A DNA stretch of 64,000 nt from Arcobacter sp. CECT 8985 (GTDB lineage Bacteria > Campylobacterota > Campylobacteria > Campylobacterales > Arcobacteraceae). Position 1 is the first letter of the stretch. Every line of letters starts with the position of its first letter. Under the pieces are notes generated by a model that saw only the letters and a program-made list of their open reading frames with translations, had not been told where the DNA came from and searched no databases. Location: positions 25,973 to 89,972 of the forward strand of contig NZ_PDKC01000007.1 in assembly GCF_004116495.1 (NCBI RefSeq), written 5' to 3'. This document shows, one piece after another, positions 1-7,895 of this stretch. The position numbers and the translations under genes are program-made.

Positions 1-1
1 A

Positions 2-358
2 CTTAGTATCTCTGTTCCTCTTAGTTATACTTCAAATAATGATATAGAACAAAAAAGATTAGATTATTTGATTAGTAAGCAAGATTTAATGGATGAGGTA
101 GTTAATGCAAAAGTTAAGTATGATAAAGCATTATTAAGTATAAAAAATTATAAAAAAAGAATAAATCTTGCAAAACAAGATATAAAATTATATTCTCAAC
201 TTCTTGAAGTTAATCAAGATGAATATAATGCTGGTTATAAAACTATTGATGATGTGACAACAATTAAAAACTCAATGAAAATAAGACAGCTTGATATAAA
301 AACGTATAAATTAAATATAAAAAAGCAAATACTTAGTTTATATTTTGCAATAAAATAG
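2..358 (+). CDS. TolC-family outer membrane protein, C-terminal part (5' end outside window)
   Basis: The frame is open from the first bases of the window to a TAG stop, so this is the tail of a longer gene. The visible 118 residues start in a beta-strand-like stretch (LSISVPLSYTS), followed by long Lys/Glu/Asp-rich helix and the pattern Y-x-A-G-Y-K-T-I-D-D-V, which is typical of the last helical hairpin of TolC-type efflux channels (normally Y-x-x-G-x-x-x-x-x-D-V/L). It ends a few residues after the final helix. By family it would be the outer membrane channel of an efflux or type I secretion system. The partner genes lie left of the window. A partly similar Lys-rich protein is encoded at 23901-25235. 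The family call is good; the substrate cannot be told. Confidence 0.6.
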   Translation, partial: LSISVPLSYTSNNDIEQKRLDYLISKQDLMDEVVNAKVKYDKALLSIKNYKKRINLAKQDIKLYSQLLEVNQDEYNAGYKTIDDVTTIKNSMKIRQLDIKTYKLNIKKQILSLYFAIK

Positions 359-365
359 ATTTAGG

Positions 366-371
366 TATAAT
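366..371 (+). promoter_or_regulatory. -10 box (TATAAT) for the DUF808 gene
   Basis: A consensus TATAAT lies 22 bases before the ATG at 393, followed by AAGGAG as ribosome binding site. It starts 8 bases after the stop of the upstream gene, so the DUF808 gene can have its own promoter with a very short leader. No clear -35 box is seen, which is usual for Campylobacterota sigma-70 promoters. Confidence 0.45.
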
Positions 372-392
372 TCGCAACAAATAAGGAGAATT

Positions 393-1502
393 ATGGCTGG
401 TTTATTAGGTTATTTATCAATGTTATCTGATGATATAAGTTCACTTGCAACTAAGACTATGGTAAGTGCTTCATCATCACTTGCTACATCATTTGATGAT
501 ATAGGATTACTTTTTGATGATATTGCAACATATACAAAAATAGCAACTGTAAAATCAACTGGATTGGTTATTGATGATTTAGCAGCAATTGCAAGTTTTA
601 CAAATGAAACAACTTCAGATATTTTGAAAAAAGAGTTGAAAAATGCAAAAACGGTAGATGAATTTAAAGAAAATATTAAAAAGTTATCAAAAGATGAACA
701 AGAAAAAATAAAAAAAGATTTAGAAAATATTAGACAAACTGCTATTACTGAAGCTAAAAGAAAAGCAGCAAAAAGAGAACTTCCAATTGTCTATAAAATT
801 GCTTTGGGAAGTTTAAAAAACAAGTTAATAATTATTCCAATTGTTTTACTTTTGAGTTTCTTTCTTCCTTGGTTAATTTCACCAATTTTAATATTAGGTG
901 GATCATATTTAGCTTATGAAGGTGTTGAGTCTATTTTAGAAAAACTTGGGAAAACAACTCATGATATTAAAGATAAAAGTGAAGATAATTTAACTTCAGT
1001 GAAATTAGAAGATAAAAAAGTAAAAGGGGCTATAAAAACAGATTTTATTTTATCTTTTGAAATAATTGTTATTACTTTAAGTTTAGTTGAAGATGGTAAT
1101 TTTATTACAAAACTATCTGTACTTTTAATAATTGGACTTATAGCAACTGTTTTTGTGTATGGTGTTGTAGGAATCATAATAAAGTTAGATGATATTGGAT
1201 TTTATCTTCAAGAAAAAAGTAGTATTTTATTAAGAAAAATTGGTGATATTTTTGTATCATCTATGCCAAAAGTTATTAAAACTATATCAATTATAGGTAC
1301 AGTTGCAATGCTTGCAGTTGGTGGAGGAATAATAGCCCATCAATTACATTTATTGAATTTTTTACATGAAATTGAAAAGATTAAATATTTAGGTATTACT
1401 GTTATATTTTTAACTGAGATTATTTTAGGTTTAATTGTTGGTTATATTATTATAAAAATTGAACCATTATTTATTAACTTATTTAAAAAAAATAAGTCTT
1501 AA
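393..1502 (+). CDS. DUF808 family inner membrane protein (YedI-like)
   Basis: A 369-residue protein of the DUF808/YedI family. The N-terminus (MAGLLGYLSMLSDDISSLA) and the repeated D-D-I/L-A segments around residues 30-75 match the family's start. A Lys/Glu-rich stretch at about 85-130 is longer than in E. coli YedI. It is followed by the family block RELPIVYKIALGSLKNK and about six hydrophobic segments (roughly 148-180, 215-255, 295-320, 335-360). The role of the family is unknown; it is an integral inner membrane protein. The ATG has an AAGGAG ribosome binding site 5 bases upstream. The gene stands alone between a TolC-type gene and the convergent nik operon. Confidence 0.8.
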   Translation: MAGLLGYLSMLSDDISSLATKTMVSASSSLATSFDDIGLLFDDIATYTKIATVKSTGLVIDDLAAIASFTNETTSDILKKELKNAKTVDEFKENIKKLSKDEQEKIKKDLENIRQTAITEAKRKAAKRELPIVYKIALGSLKNKLIIIPIVLLLSFFLPWLISPILILGGSYLAYEGVESILEKLGKTTHDIKDKSEDNLTSVKLEDKKVKGAIKTDFILSFEIIVITLSLVEDGNFITKLSVLLIIGLIATVFVYGVVGIIIKLDDIGFYLQEKSSILLRKIGDIFVSSMPKVIKTISIIGTVAMLAVGGGIIAHQLHLLNFLHEIEKIKYLGITVIFLTEIILGLIVGYIIIKIEPLFINLFKKNKS

Positions 1503-1568
1503 TCATACTTGCAAATATATATAATACCAAAAGTGTAAATATTATTTTATTATAGTTCATAAAACATA

Positions 1569-2120
1569 TTATACCATTTGAATATTATATTTATTTGTAT
1601 TATTTTCTAATTCTCTTTCCATATGAACTGTTGGCATTTTATTTTTTTCATCTAAAGTTATTTTAAATCCTTTTTTACTCCAAAAGTTATAACCTCCAGG
1701 TAAAAAATAGTGTGTATGTAAATACATTTTTTCATAATTATTTTTTTCTGCAAATGCAATAGCTAAATTTAGAAGTCTTGAACCAACACCACATCTTCTA
1801 TATTTTTCATCAACATAACATCTTCCAATTTCTGCAATGTCTTTATTCATATATCTATTTTTTAAACTTAAAATTCTATTATCATATTTAGTGATACTTA
1901 TTGCTCCAATTATCTGTTTTTTTTCATTATATGATACAAAGAAAGCATTTGTATCTTTTTGTTTCATCAAAATAGACATTTTTTTATAAATGACTTCATA
2001 TTGTGATTTTGATATACGTTGTTCATAGTGCTTCATATACTCTTTTAGAATATAATCTTTTGTTGGTTTTTCTAAGTGTTTGTATACATATGAAAAATTT
2101 ATACTGTTTATTCTTTTCAA
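1569..2120 (-). CDS. GNAT family N-acetyltransferase
   Basis: This 183-residue protein has the GNAT fold. The acetyl-CoA binding signature lies at about residues 105-120 (D-E-K-Y-R-R-C-G-V-G-S-R-L-L, i.e. R/Q-x-x-G-x-G/A) and the C-terminal block reads Y-x-F-W-x-K-K-G-F. The substrate is unknown. The start is a TTG with AAAGGA upstream; no better ATG fits. The gene begins 10 bases after the end of nikE on the same strand, so it is probably the sixth gene of the nickel importer operon. The sequence does not say whether it modifies a protein or a small molecule linked to metal uptake. Confidence 0.75.
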   Translation of the reverse strand: MKRINSINFSYVYKHLEKPTKDYILKEYMKHYEQRISKSQYEVIYKKMSILMKQKDTNAFFVSYNEKKQIIGAISITKYDNRILSLKNRYMNKDIAEIGRCYVDEKYRRCGVGSRLLNLAIAFAEKNNYEKMYLHTHYFLPGGYNFWSKKGFKITLDEKNKMPTVHMERELENNTNKYNIQMV

Positions 2121-2130
2121 CTTTTTTCCT

Positions 2131-2823
2131 TTAATCTTTTAGTAAAACAATAGAGTTTAATAACTCTTTTGTATATGGATGTTTTATATGTTTTAAATTA
2201 TTACTTTTTAAAGATTCAACAATTTGTCCTTTATATAAAACTTTGATATTTTCGCATAATGCAGTCGCTACTTCTAAATCATGAGTTATTAAAAAGTATG
2301 TTAAGTTCTTTTTATTTTTAAGCTCTTGTAATAGTGAAATAATATTTACTTTTGTTGAGACATCTAAAGCACTTAACGCTTCATCTAATATTAAAAAAGA
2401 TGGGTTTGATAATAAACTTCTTAATATACAAACTCTTTGAAGTTGACCTCCACTAAGTTCGTGTGGAAACTTTTCTAAAATAGAGTTATCAAGCTCCAAT
2501 TTTTTTAAATAAATTTCTAATTCACTTTCTAAAATAGTATGAGAAGTTTGCCAAAAAGCTTCATCAATAATTTGTTTAATTGTAAATATAGGATTTACTG
2601 AACTTCTATAATCTTGAAATACAACAGATACTTTTTTCTTATTTAAAGTTATCTTTCCTTTTGTTGGTTTTTCTAGTTTTAATATAAGTTTTGCAAGTGT
2701 ACTTTTACCACTTCCACTTTCTCCTACAATAGCAATGCTTTCATTAGATTTTAAATCAATATTTATATCTTTTAAAATATCAGTTTTATTATATATTTTA
2801 CATAGATTTTCTATTTTAAGCAT
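2131..2823 (-). CDS. nikE: Nickel ABC transporter ATP-binding protein NikE
   Basis: A 230-residue ABC ATPase of the peptide/nickel (Dpp/Nik) class. It shows Walker A (GESGSGKST near residue 35), Q-loop (VVFQD), signature LSGGQLQRV (near 125) and Walker B (FLILDEALSALD). It is shorter than DppF-type ATPases because it lacks the long C-terminal tail, as in NikE. It would pair with NikD to power import through NikBC in the inner membrane. The gene overlaps the end of nikD by 13 bases, implying coupled translation. The nickel assignment rests mainly on NikA in the same operon. Confidence 0.8.
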   Translation of the reverse strand: MLKIENLCKIYNKTDILKDINIDLKSNESIAIVGESGSGKSTLAKLILKLEKPTKGKITLNKKKVSVVFQDYRSSVNPIFTIKQIIDEAFWQTSHTILESELEIYLKKLELDNSILEKFPHELSGGQLQRVCILRSLLSNPSFLILDEALSALDVSTKVNIISLLQELKNKKNLTYFLITHDLEVATALCENIKVLYKGQIVESLKSNNLKHIKHPYTKELLNSIVLLKD

Positions 2824-3551
2824 TCTAAAAACCTTTTTGATAGCTTTTTTTGTGTTGATTTTAGATATTTTGCATAGTTATCATTCTCTTTTATAATTTC
2901 GCCATCTTTAAAGAAAATTGTTCTATTTGAAATATATGAAATAATAGCTAAATCATGTGAAATAAAAATTATTGTTTTATTTTTTAAATTTTTAAAGATT
3001 TCAACTATTTGTTTTTGGTTTATAGTATCTAATGCAGATGTGGGTTCATCTGCAATAATTATGTTTGTATCTTGTAATAATGCAATAGCAATCATAACTC
3101 TTTGCAGTTGACCACCACTAAGTTCATTTGCATAACTATTTAATATTTTATTTGTATCTTTTAATCCTACTTCTTCTAAAAAAGATTTACATTTTTCATA
3201 TTTTTGTTTTTTACTTAATCTTTCTTTTATACTTTCAAACATATGCTCTTTTATAGTAAACATAGGATCAAAAGCACTCATAGCTTCTTGAAGAACTACA
3301 CTAAAATTTTTTCTTATTTGTTTTTCGTTTTTTAAAATCTCTTTGCCATTTAATTTTATACTTCCTTGAAGCTTTAAGTTTGAACTTAAAAGATTTAATA
3401 TTGCTTTACATGTGAGTGATTTTCCACTTCCACTTTCACCTGCAATTGCTAGAATTTCATTTCTTTTTACATTAAAAGATATATTTTTCAATAATGTTTT
3501 TCTAGATGAATTATCTTCAATTTGTAAATTTTTTATTTCTAAATAGTTCAT
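2811..3551 (-). CDS. nikD: Nickel ABC transporter ATP-binding protein NikD
   Basis: A 246-residue ABC ATPase with Walker A (GESGSGKSL), signature LSGGQLQRV, Walker B (IIIADEPTSALD) and the switch His in FISHDLAI. It is the first of the two ATPases of the importer and, like NikD, lacks the Fe-S-type C-terminal extension of longer Dpp ATPases. Its start ATG overlaps the stop of nikC (ATGA), and its end overlaps nikE. Function in nickel import is inferred from the operon and the strong NikA match. Confidence 0.8.
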   Translation of the reverse strand: MNYLEIKNLQIEDNSSRKTLLKNISFNVKRNEILAIAGESGSGKSLTCKAILNLLSSNLKLQGSIKLNGKEILKNEKQIRKNFSVVLQEAMSAFDPMFTIKEHMFESIKERLSKKQKYEKCKSFLEEVGLKDTNKILNSYANELSGGQLQRVMIAIALLQDTNIIIADEPTSALDTINQKQIVEIFKNLKNKTIIFISHDLAIISYISNRTIFFKDGEIIKENDNYAKYLKSTQKKLSKRFLECLK

Positions 3552-4396
3552 CCTTCATCCTTTATTTTTAGATGATAAGTAGGATCAAGCGCATCTCTTA
3601 TACTATCTCCCAAAAAATTAAAAGATGCAACTACTATTAATATCATTATTCCAGCAGGTAACATCATATAAGGATTTATACTCATTAATTCTTTTGCTTC
3701 ATTTAACATAATTCCCCACTCACAAGTTGGAGCTTGAACTCCTAATCCTAAAAAAGATAAAGCAGAAATACTTAATATAATTGTTCCTACATTTAAAGTT
3801 GCTAACATTACAATATCACTTAATATTAGAGGAATAAGATGTTTTTTTAAAATAGTTATTTTTGATACATTTGTAACTTTTGAATAGTTAATAAAATTCT
3901 TATTCATATGATTTATACAAAATGTATATATCATTCTTGTGTACCAAGCAACTTTTGAAATTATTGCTGCAATAATTATATTTTCTATTCCTGTACCAAT
4001 TAAACCAACAATTGCCAACATCATTAATTCACTTGGAAAAGATAGTAATACATCGCAAGTTCTTAACATTATATTTTTTATGCTACTAGAAAAAGTTGCA
4101 ATTAGTGCAAAAATCAATGCCAAAATAACAGTTACAAACATCGCAAAAAGTGAATAGAAAACTGTAGTTCTAATTCCATAAATTAATCTTGACGCAATAC
4201 ATCTTCCTAGATGGTCTGTACCTAAAGGATATTGTAAACTAAATGATAAAAGTTTATTATTAAGATTTACTTCATAAGGGTTATTTGGTGAGACATAAGG
4301 TGCAAATATTCCAGATAAAATTATTACAACAATAATTATCATGCTTAAAAGTGCAACTTTATCTTTTACTAGCTTTTTAAAAAAAAGTTTATTCAA
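3548..4396 (-). CDS. nikC: Nickel ABC transporter permease NikC
   Basis: A 282-residue permease of the DppC/NikC type. It has an N-terminal membrane segment (about 12-35), the conserved loop PLGTDHLGRCIASRLIYG near residue 58-75, and about five further membrane segments. The coupling helix follows Y-S-K-V-T-N-V-S-K. The segment GLGVQAPTCEWGIML and the C-terminal FNFLGDSIRDALDP are family hallmarks. It forms the transmembrane channel with NikB. Starts by ATGA overlap with the end of nikB. Confidence 0.82.
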   Translation of the reverse strand: MNKLFFKKLVKDKVALLSMIIIVVIILSGIFAPYVSPNNPYEVNLNNKLLSFSLQYPLGTDHLGRCIASRLIYGIRTTVFYSLFAMFVTVILALIFALIATFSSSIKNIMLRTCDVLLSFPSELMMLAIVGLIGTGIENIIIAAIISKVAWYTRMIYTFCINHMNKNFINYSKVTNVSKITILKKHLIPLILSDIVMLATLNVGTIILSISALSFLGLGVQAPTCEWGIMLNEAKELMSINPYMMLPAGIMILIVVASFNFLGDSIRDALDPTYHLKIKDEG

Positions 4397-5322
4397 TTAA
4401 ACTCCCTTAACCTAGGATCTCTTTTGATTACCCAAATATCAGCAATCAAATTAAAAACTATAAATAGTATTGCCATAAATAAAACATATGATTGAATAAT
4501 AGGATAATCCCTTACAAATATTGCATGAACACATACTCTACCAAGCCCAGGTAAAGCAAATATATTTTCAATTATTACTGTACCAGCAAGTAGTTTTGGA
4601 ATAGACATATTTAAAGCAACTATAAAAGGTGTGATTGCATTTCTAACTTGATGTTTTACAAGCATAGATTTTTTTACTCCTCTTGCTTTTGCATAAGTCA
4701 TAAATAAAGAGTTTTTAGTCTCAATTATAGAGTTTCTTATAATTCTTACAAAAGTAGAAATATATGTAACTGCTAAAGTAACTGAGGGCAAAACTAAACT
4801 ATCAAATCCTTCAAATCCATTAGATGGAAAAATATTATAATAATATGCAAAAGCATAAATCAAAAGTAAAGCAAGCCAAAAGCTAGGAATAGCAGTTGTT
4901 GTAAAAATCGCACCTCTTAATATTCTGTCAAAAAGGCTATTTTCAAATAATGCACATAAAATACCAATTATGAAACCAAAGAAAATAATTAGAAAAAGTG
5001 AAAATAAACTTAAATATAAAGTTATTGGAAATGCATGAATTATCTCATCAAATACAGGTTTTTTACTTTCATAACTTATTCCAAAATCACCTTTTATTAA
5101 GTTGTTTATCCAAGAAAAATATTGATTTATTAAAGGCTTATCTAATCCTAAATCTTTTCTTGTTTCTTCAATAGCCTCTTTTGTAACAGTAATATTATTA
5201 ACTCTTAGAGTAACTTCTGCAGGATCACTTTTATTTATATTTATAAGTGTAAAACATATAATTGTTACACCTAAAATTAAAGGAATACTCAGAAGTACTC
5301 TTCTTAATATGAAACTACTCAT
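4393..5322 (-). CDS. nikB: Nickel ABC transporter permease NikB
   Basis: A 309-residue permease of the DppB/NikB type. It has the N-terminal membrane helix (about 9-30), the periplasmic helix with L-G-L-D-K-P-L, the segment GDFGISYESKKPV, and five more membrane segments. The coupling loop reads Y-A-K-A-R-G-V-K (EAA-type) and the C-terminus contains LPGLGRVCVHAI-x-x-R-D-Y-P, typical of the family. It forms the inner membrane channel with NikC. Translation appears coupled to nikA through a 4-base ATGA overlap. Confidence 0.82.
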   Translation of the reverse strand: MSSFILRRVLLSIPLILGVTIICFTLININKSDPAEVTLRVNNITVTKEAIEETRKDLGLDKPLINQYFSWINNLIKGDFGISYESKKPVFDEIIHAFPITLYLSLFSLFLIIFFGFIIGILCALFENSLFDRILRGAIFTTTAIPSFWLALLLIYAFAYYYNIFPSNGFEGFDSLVLPSVTLAVTYISTFVRIIRNSIIETKNSLFMTYAKARGVKKSMLVKHQVRNAITPFIVALNMSIPKLLAGTVIIENIFALPGLGRVCVHAIFVRDYPIIQSYVLFMAILFIVFNLIADIWVIKRDPRLREFN

Positions 5323-6902
5323 TTGCTCTTTTCAAAATACATTTTTTCAAATGGAATTTCATATTGACTAAGATTAAATCCTACACCTTTTAATATAGGG
5401 TTATATACAACTTTTGTTCTTGAGTAACTAAGAGGAATATATACATCTTCTTTGTAAATATAAGAAAAAATTTCTTTATATAATTTTGTTCTTTTTTCTT
5501 TATTTGTTTCTATTAAAATATCACTAATTGTTTTATCTAACCACTCTTTTTTATAAAGTCCTAATTGTGCTTGATAATCTCCATGTGAAGGAATTCTCCA
5601 AGAAGATATATATGATTGTGGATCATAAGGAATTCCCCAAGAAAGTGAGTATTGTAAATCAAAATTTCCATTTTGTTGTCTATCTAAAAATGATTGTTTC
5701 TCTTCACCAATTATTTTTAAATCTATACCAATATCTTTTAAATTACTTTGAATATATTCACTTATTGTTTTTTCTTGAGCATTATTTGCATTATAATATA
5801 ATTTTAGAATTAGTTGTTTACCATCTTTTTCTCTAATATTTGTATTTTTATTTAAAACCCAACCATCATTTTCTAAAATCTTTTTAGCCAAATTTACATT
5901 GTAAGTTTTTATAGGTAAGTCAATATTACAATATGGTGTTGTTTTTGAAAAAAGTGTATTTGCAATTGTTTCTTTATTATTTAAGATACCTTTTATAATA
6001 GCTTGTTTATTTATTGCATGTTCTAGTGCTTTTCTAACTTCTAAATCTTTAGTAATTTCTCTTTTAGTATTTATCAAAATTGCTCTTGATGCAATAGGAT
6101 TACTAAGTTTAGTTTTTATTTTATTGTCTTTTTGAAGCATACTAAAAGCATCTGAATTTATCATATCTCCATCAGCACCAAAGATTAAATCAATTTCACC
6201 TTTTTGTAAAGATAATAAAATAGATTGATGATTTGGTATTACTCTCCATTTTACTTTTTTAATTTTTGTTTTATTATTCCAATAATTATCATTTCTTACA
6301 AATAATGCATAATCATTTTTCTTATGTTCTTTTAAAATCCAAGGACCAGTTCCAACATAACATTTAACACCATATTTTGTTTGTTTATTTTTGAAACAAT
6401 TTGTTGAAATAAATCTAAATGGTCTAGTCATTGCTAGTTCTTTTAAAGTAGGATAATAAGCATTTTTTAGGTTCAATTCAAATGTAAATTTATCTATTAC
6501 TTTTGTACTTTTAATCTCATTTACTAATTCAAGCCAAGCATGTCTTACTCTATTTTTTAATATTGCATCAAAATTACTTTTTACAACATTTGCATCAAAT
6601 ATTAAGCCATCTGAAAATTTTACATCTTCTCTTAGTTTAAAAATATATGTTTTACCGTTGTTTGTTATTTTCCAACTTTTTGCAAGATTTGGTCTTATTC
6701 CATCTTTTGTATCAATTACTAATGATTCAAATAGCATATTTTGTGCAGCCATTTCTCCACCATAAAGATGAGGATTTATGTCTCTAATATCTTTTGTACT
6801 TGCATAAATAAGTTGATCTTTATTCTTTTTATTTTGGTTGTTACACCCTGAAACTAAAATTACTAATAATATTAGTAACATTGAATTTAAAAAAGTTTTC
6901 AT
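5319..6902 (-). CDS. nikA: Nickel-binding lipoprotein NikA, ABC importer substrate-binding protein
   Basis: A 527-residue SBP family 5 protein that closely follows E. coli NikA. Residues known in NikA to hold the Ni(L-His)2 complex are all present: R120 and W123 (in NRVRHAW), R160 (in TRPFRF), W422 (in SWGIPYDP) and H440 (in PSHGDY); the W-to-H spacing of 18 is the same as in E. coli (398/416). Unlike the soluble E. coli protein it carries a lipobox (LVSGC, Cys20), so it should be anchored in the membrane. It heads the nikABCDE-GNAT operon, with a 162-base spacer to the divergent SDR gene. No nickel enzyme is encoded in the window. The nickel call is strong, though NikA-like proteins can carry other metal chelates. 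Confidence 0.87.
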   Translation of the reverse strand: MKTFLNSMLLILLVILVSGCNNQNKKNKDQLIYASTKDIRDINPHLYGGEMAAQNMLFESLVIDTKDGIRPNLAKSWKITNNGKTYIFKLREDVKFSDGLIFDANVVKSNFDAILKNRVRHAWLELVNEIKSTKVIDKFTFELNLKNAYYPTLKELAMTRPFRFISTNCFKNKQTKYGVKCYVGTGPWILKEHKKNDYALFVRNDNYWNNKTKIKKVKWRVIPNHQSILLSLQKGEIDLIFGADGDMINSDAFSMLQKDNKIKTKLSNPIASRAILINTKREITKDLEVRKALEHAINKQAIIKGILNNKETIANTLFSKTTPYCNIDLPIKTYNVNLAKKILENDGWVLNKNTNIREKDGKQLILKLYYNANNAQEKTISEYIQSNLKDIGIDLKIIGEEKQSFLDRQQNGNFDLQYSLSWGIPYDPQSYISSWRIPSHGDYQAQLGLYKKEWLDKTISDILIETNKEKRTKLYKEIFSYIYKEDVYIPLSYSRTKVVYNPILKGVGFNLSQYEIPFEKMYFEKSK

Positions 6903-7064
6903 CTTTTCTCTTTATTTTTTTTATAGAATTATAATAGATAAAAATAATAAAGATATAATAAAAATGCTCTCTTATGTATTTTACGTACAAATTAATATAA
7001 GCACTATTTTAATTAAACAGTGATATATTCTTATTATGCATAATAAAAACAATAGGGAAAAAAT

Positions 7065-7769
7065 ATGAATTTAAATAATAAAATAGTTTTACTTACAGGT
7101 GCAAATGGTGGAGTTGGTACACAATTATTAAAACAAATAATAAATTTAGATGCAAAAAAAGTTTATTGTGTTGTACGAGATACAAATAATATATGTATTA
7201 AAAATGAAAATATCGAATACTTAAAAGCAGATATTTTAAATAAAAAGGAATTAGAAAAAACTTTAGAATCTATTGATAACATAGATTTGCTAATAAATAC
7301 TGCAGGTGCAAATACAAATGCTAGAATTTTTGAGGATACAAAAAAAGATTTTGAAGTAAATATTTTTGGAACTATGAATGTTTGTAATTGTTTGAAAAAT
7401 AAACTAAATAAAAATTCTGCAGTTATAAATATTACATCAGTTCTTGCTTTGGTAAATCTTCCTATAATGGGTTTATATTCAGCTTCTAAGGCTGCTTTAC
7501 ACTCTTTAACACAAGCTTTAAGAGCAGAACTAAAAAAAGATGCAATTGAAGTATTTGAAGTTTTACCAGGTCCTATTGATACAAAAATGACAGATGGTAT
7601 TGAGATGCCAAAAGCTAAACCAGAAGATATTGCAAAAAGTATTTTAGATGGATATTTCTCAAAAACTTATGAAATATTTCCAGATGATTTTTCTAAAGTT
7701 ATAAATAAAAGATTAAAAGAAGAACCTGAACTTGTAATAGAAGAGTTTTCTTTATCTGTTAGTAACTAA
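7065..7769 (+). CDS. Short-chain dehydrogenase/reductase (SDR)
   Basis: A 234-residue classical SDR. The Rossmann signature TGANGGVG lies at about residues 11-18, NTAGA (the NNAG equivalent) near 77-81, the catalytic Ser in NITSVLA near 125, and the YSASK catalytic Tyr/Lys near 138-142. The PGPIDT loop follows. It should be a soluble NAD(P)H-dependent oxidoreductase with unknown substrate. It is transcribed divergently from nikA and stands alone before the GGDEF gene. A second, unrelated SDR lies at 23069-23776. Confidence 0.85.
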   Translation: MNLNNKIVLLTGANGGVGTQLLKQIINLDAKKVYCVVRDTNNICIKNENIEYLKADILNKKELEKTLESIDNIDLLINTAGANTNARIFEDTKKDFEVNIFGTMNVCNCLKNKLNKNSAVINITSVLALVNLPIMGLYSASKAALHSLTQALRAELKKDAIEVFEVLPGPIDTKMTDGIEMPKAKPEDIAKSILDGYFSKTYEIFPDDFSKVINKRLKEEPELVIEEFSLSVSN

Positions 7770-7870
7770 AATGTAACAATAATAATCATAAAAACGTTTT
7801 TTACTTAATCTCAACAAAAAATTTATAATTAAAATATAAAAATAATATTTTTTTTGGTAACATTTTTTAC

Positions 7871-7880
7871 AGCATTTGCT
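7871..7880 (+). promoter_or_regulatory. AGCATTTGCT inverted-repeat motif before the GGDEF gene
   Basis: The small inverted repeat CAGCA-TT-TGCTG ends 14 bases before the TTG start of the GGDEF gene. A near-identical core (AGCATAAGCT) sits at the same distance from the start of the next gene. It could be a weak leader hairpin or a protein site; it was found by eye only. Confidence 0.3.
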
Positions 7881-7895
7881 GAAGGGAGATCTTAA

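Noticed and set aside
6903..7064. NikR operator upstream of nikA
   Set aside because: CTTAT and ATAAG occur around 6971 and 6997, but the arms are short and the match to known NikR sites is too weak in such A+T-rich DNA.
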